DNA from: Candidatus Acetothermia bacterium
Lineage (GTDB): Bacteria; Bipolaricaulota; Bipolaricaulia; UBA7950; UBA9294
Direction of reading: 5' to 3'
Length of the DNA stretch: 13,762 bases
Assembly: GCA_003650505.1 (NCBI GenBank)
Contig: QMQL01000008.1
Coordinates: forward strand, 1-13,762
Shown here piece by piece: positions 13,310 to 13,762 of this stretch. The translations under genes were made by a program, and so were the position numbers. The notes under the pieces were generated by a model. The model searched no databases, was not told where the DNA came from, and saw only the letters and a list, made by a program, of their open reading frames with translations. The number at the start of each line of letters is the position of its first letter. The first letter of the stretch is position 1.

Positions 13310-13560
13310 ATGAGGGAGGAGAACGCTTGAAGTCGGGCGACCTTGCAAGCGGGTACATCCTGCGTCAGCGGACTCATCGCTTGATCCTTTAACTCCTTCC
13401 TTTCGCTGGCTGCGCGATCATGCTCCTTCCAGATCTTCTTCGTCCTCGTCATTTCGCTGATCGGTTCGTTCAAGGTGTTCACCGAGATATATGCCCTGTT
13501 CAACCGCCCAGGGCCGTTGAAGAGCGCGGAGACGCTCGTCTACTACATCATGCGACAGGG
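13310..13560 (+). pseudogene. Remnant of a UgpA/MalF-type sugar ABC permease
   Basis: After AAGGAGG and the ATG at 13310 the frame reads MREENA and stops. An overlapping frame from the TTG at 13327 reads LKSGDLASGYIL, resembling the start of a sugar permease just before its first helix, and then becomes unrelated and stops at 13392. From 13385 a third stretch, in the first frame again, reads FQIFFVLVISLIGSFKVF and then TEIYALF, NRPGPL and SAETLVYYI. That is the late part of a carbohydrate ABC permease of the UgpA type. The middle of the gene, several helices, is missing. I see this as a decayed and internally deleted gene. The permease match of the later piece is clear; the N-terminal piece is tentative. 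Confidence 0.65.
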
Positions 13561-13762
13561 ATCCTTCGGGACGAACCACCTCGGCCGGGCGGCCTCAACC
13601 GCGCCGTTCAAAGTCGTCTTCTTCCACCACCCGATCTACAGCTCGACCTAAGAAGGAGGGGTGAACGGGCCTCTGCGCGACAACTGGGAGGGGGTCTTCC
13701 GGCAGTACGGGGTCGACATCGTGTTCAACGGGCACATGCACTGGTACGAGCACTCCTACGTC
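13561..13762 (+). pseudogene. Fragment of a calcineurin-like metallophosphoesterase, interrupted by a stop
   Basis: The frame of the permease remnant continues without a break into a phosphoesterase sequence: APFKVVFFHHPIYSST, a TAA stop at 13649-13651, and then in the same frame VNGPLRDNWEGVF, VDIVFNGHMHWYEHS to the window edge. The HHP and GHMH motifs are metal-binding blocks of purple-acid-phosphatase-like enzymes. The N-terminal metal-binding motifs are absent, replaced by the permease remnant. The start and stop pattern says pseudogene. If the TAA is a sequencing error the fusion would still lack half of the active site. Confidence 0.7.

Noticed and set aside
13310..13330. Six-codon open frame MREENA after a good Shine-Dalgarno as a leader peptide
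   Set aside because: More simply explained as the broken start of the permease remnant; no attenuator-like structure follows.
13291..13503. 70-residue minus-strand reading frame across the permease remnant
   Set aside because: No recognisable protein features, and the plus strand of the same DNA encodes clear permease sequence.

Overview
This 13.8 kb window comes from a GC-rich bacterial chromosome with tightly packed genes and several stop/start overlaps. Most starts carry a purine-rich Shine-Dalgarno. The transporter binding protein has a signal peptide but no lipobox cysteine, which fits a periplasm and so a diderm envelope. The content (PdxS/PdxT vitamin B6 route, BmrCD-type exporter, ECF sigma factor, very GATC-rich DNA) would suit a poorly sampled phylum such as Bipolaricaulota/Acetothermia. 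That placement is a guess from general character only, not something the sequence proves.

Layout. Positions 1-6191 are on the minus strand and, read in the direction of transcription, start at 6191: an NMT1/SsuA-type ABC importer (binding protein, ATPase, permease), then NAD kinase, then pdxS-pdxT-gap, then the N-terminal part of comF running off the left edge. ATGA or GTGA junctions link binding protein/ATPase, ATPase/permease, pdxS/pdxT and pdxT/gap. A candidate promoter sits in front of the binding protein, and a perfect TATAAT hexamer in front of pdxS. Positions 6315-10137 are on the plus strand, divergent from the importer, and encode a two-gene heterodimeric ABC exporter of BmrC/BmrD (LmrC/LmrD, TM287/288) type. 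It has one degenerate and one canonical ATPase site and a large extracytoplasmic insertion in the second subunit.

The most interesting part is 10162-12234 (plus): a 74-residue basic protein, an ECF-like sigma factor and a 401-residue protein that I do not recognise, built from five tandem units of about 81 residues. Two nearly identical promoter-like elements, AACACCT-N13-CGTCGTA with the same spacing, lie upstream of the small gene and of the sigma gene. They have the AAC...CGTC form expected of an ECF-sigma promoter, so the unit looks like a self-regulated sigma-factor system with an unusual effector.

The right end holds a convergent EamA-type transporter (minus), whose 3' end overlaps that of the repeat protein. 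Beyond it is a decayed region (13186-13762) in which a piece of a UgpA-like sugar permease is joined in frame to a piece of a calcineurin-like phosphoesterase interrupted by a stop codon. I saw no tRNA, rRNA, CRISPR array, insertion sequence or origin.
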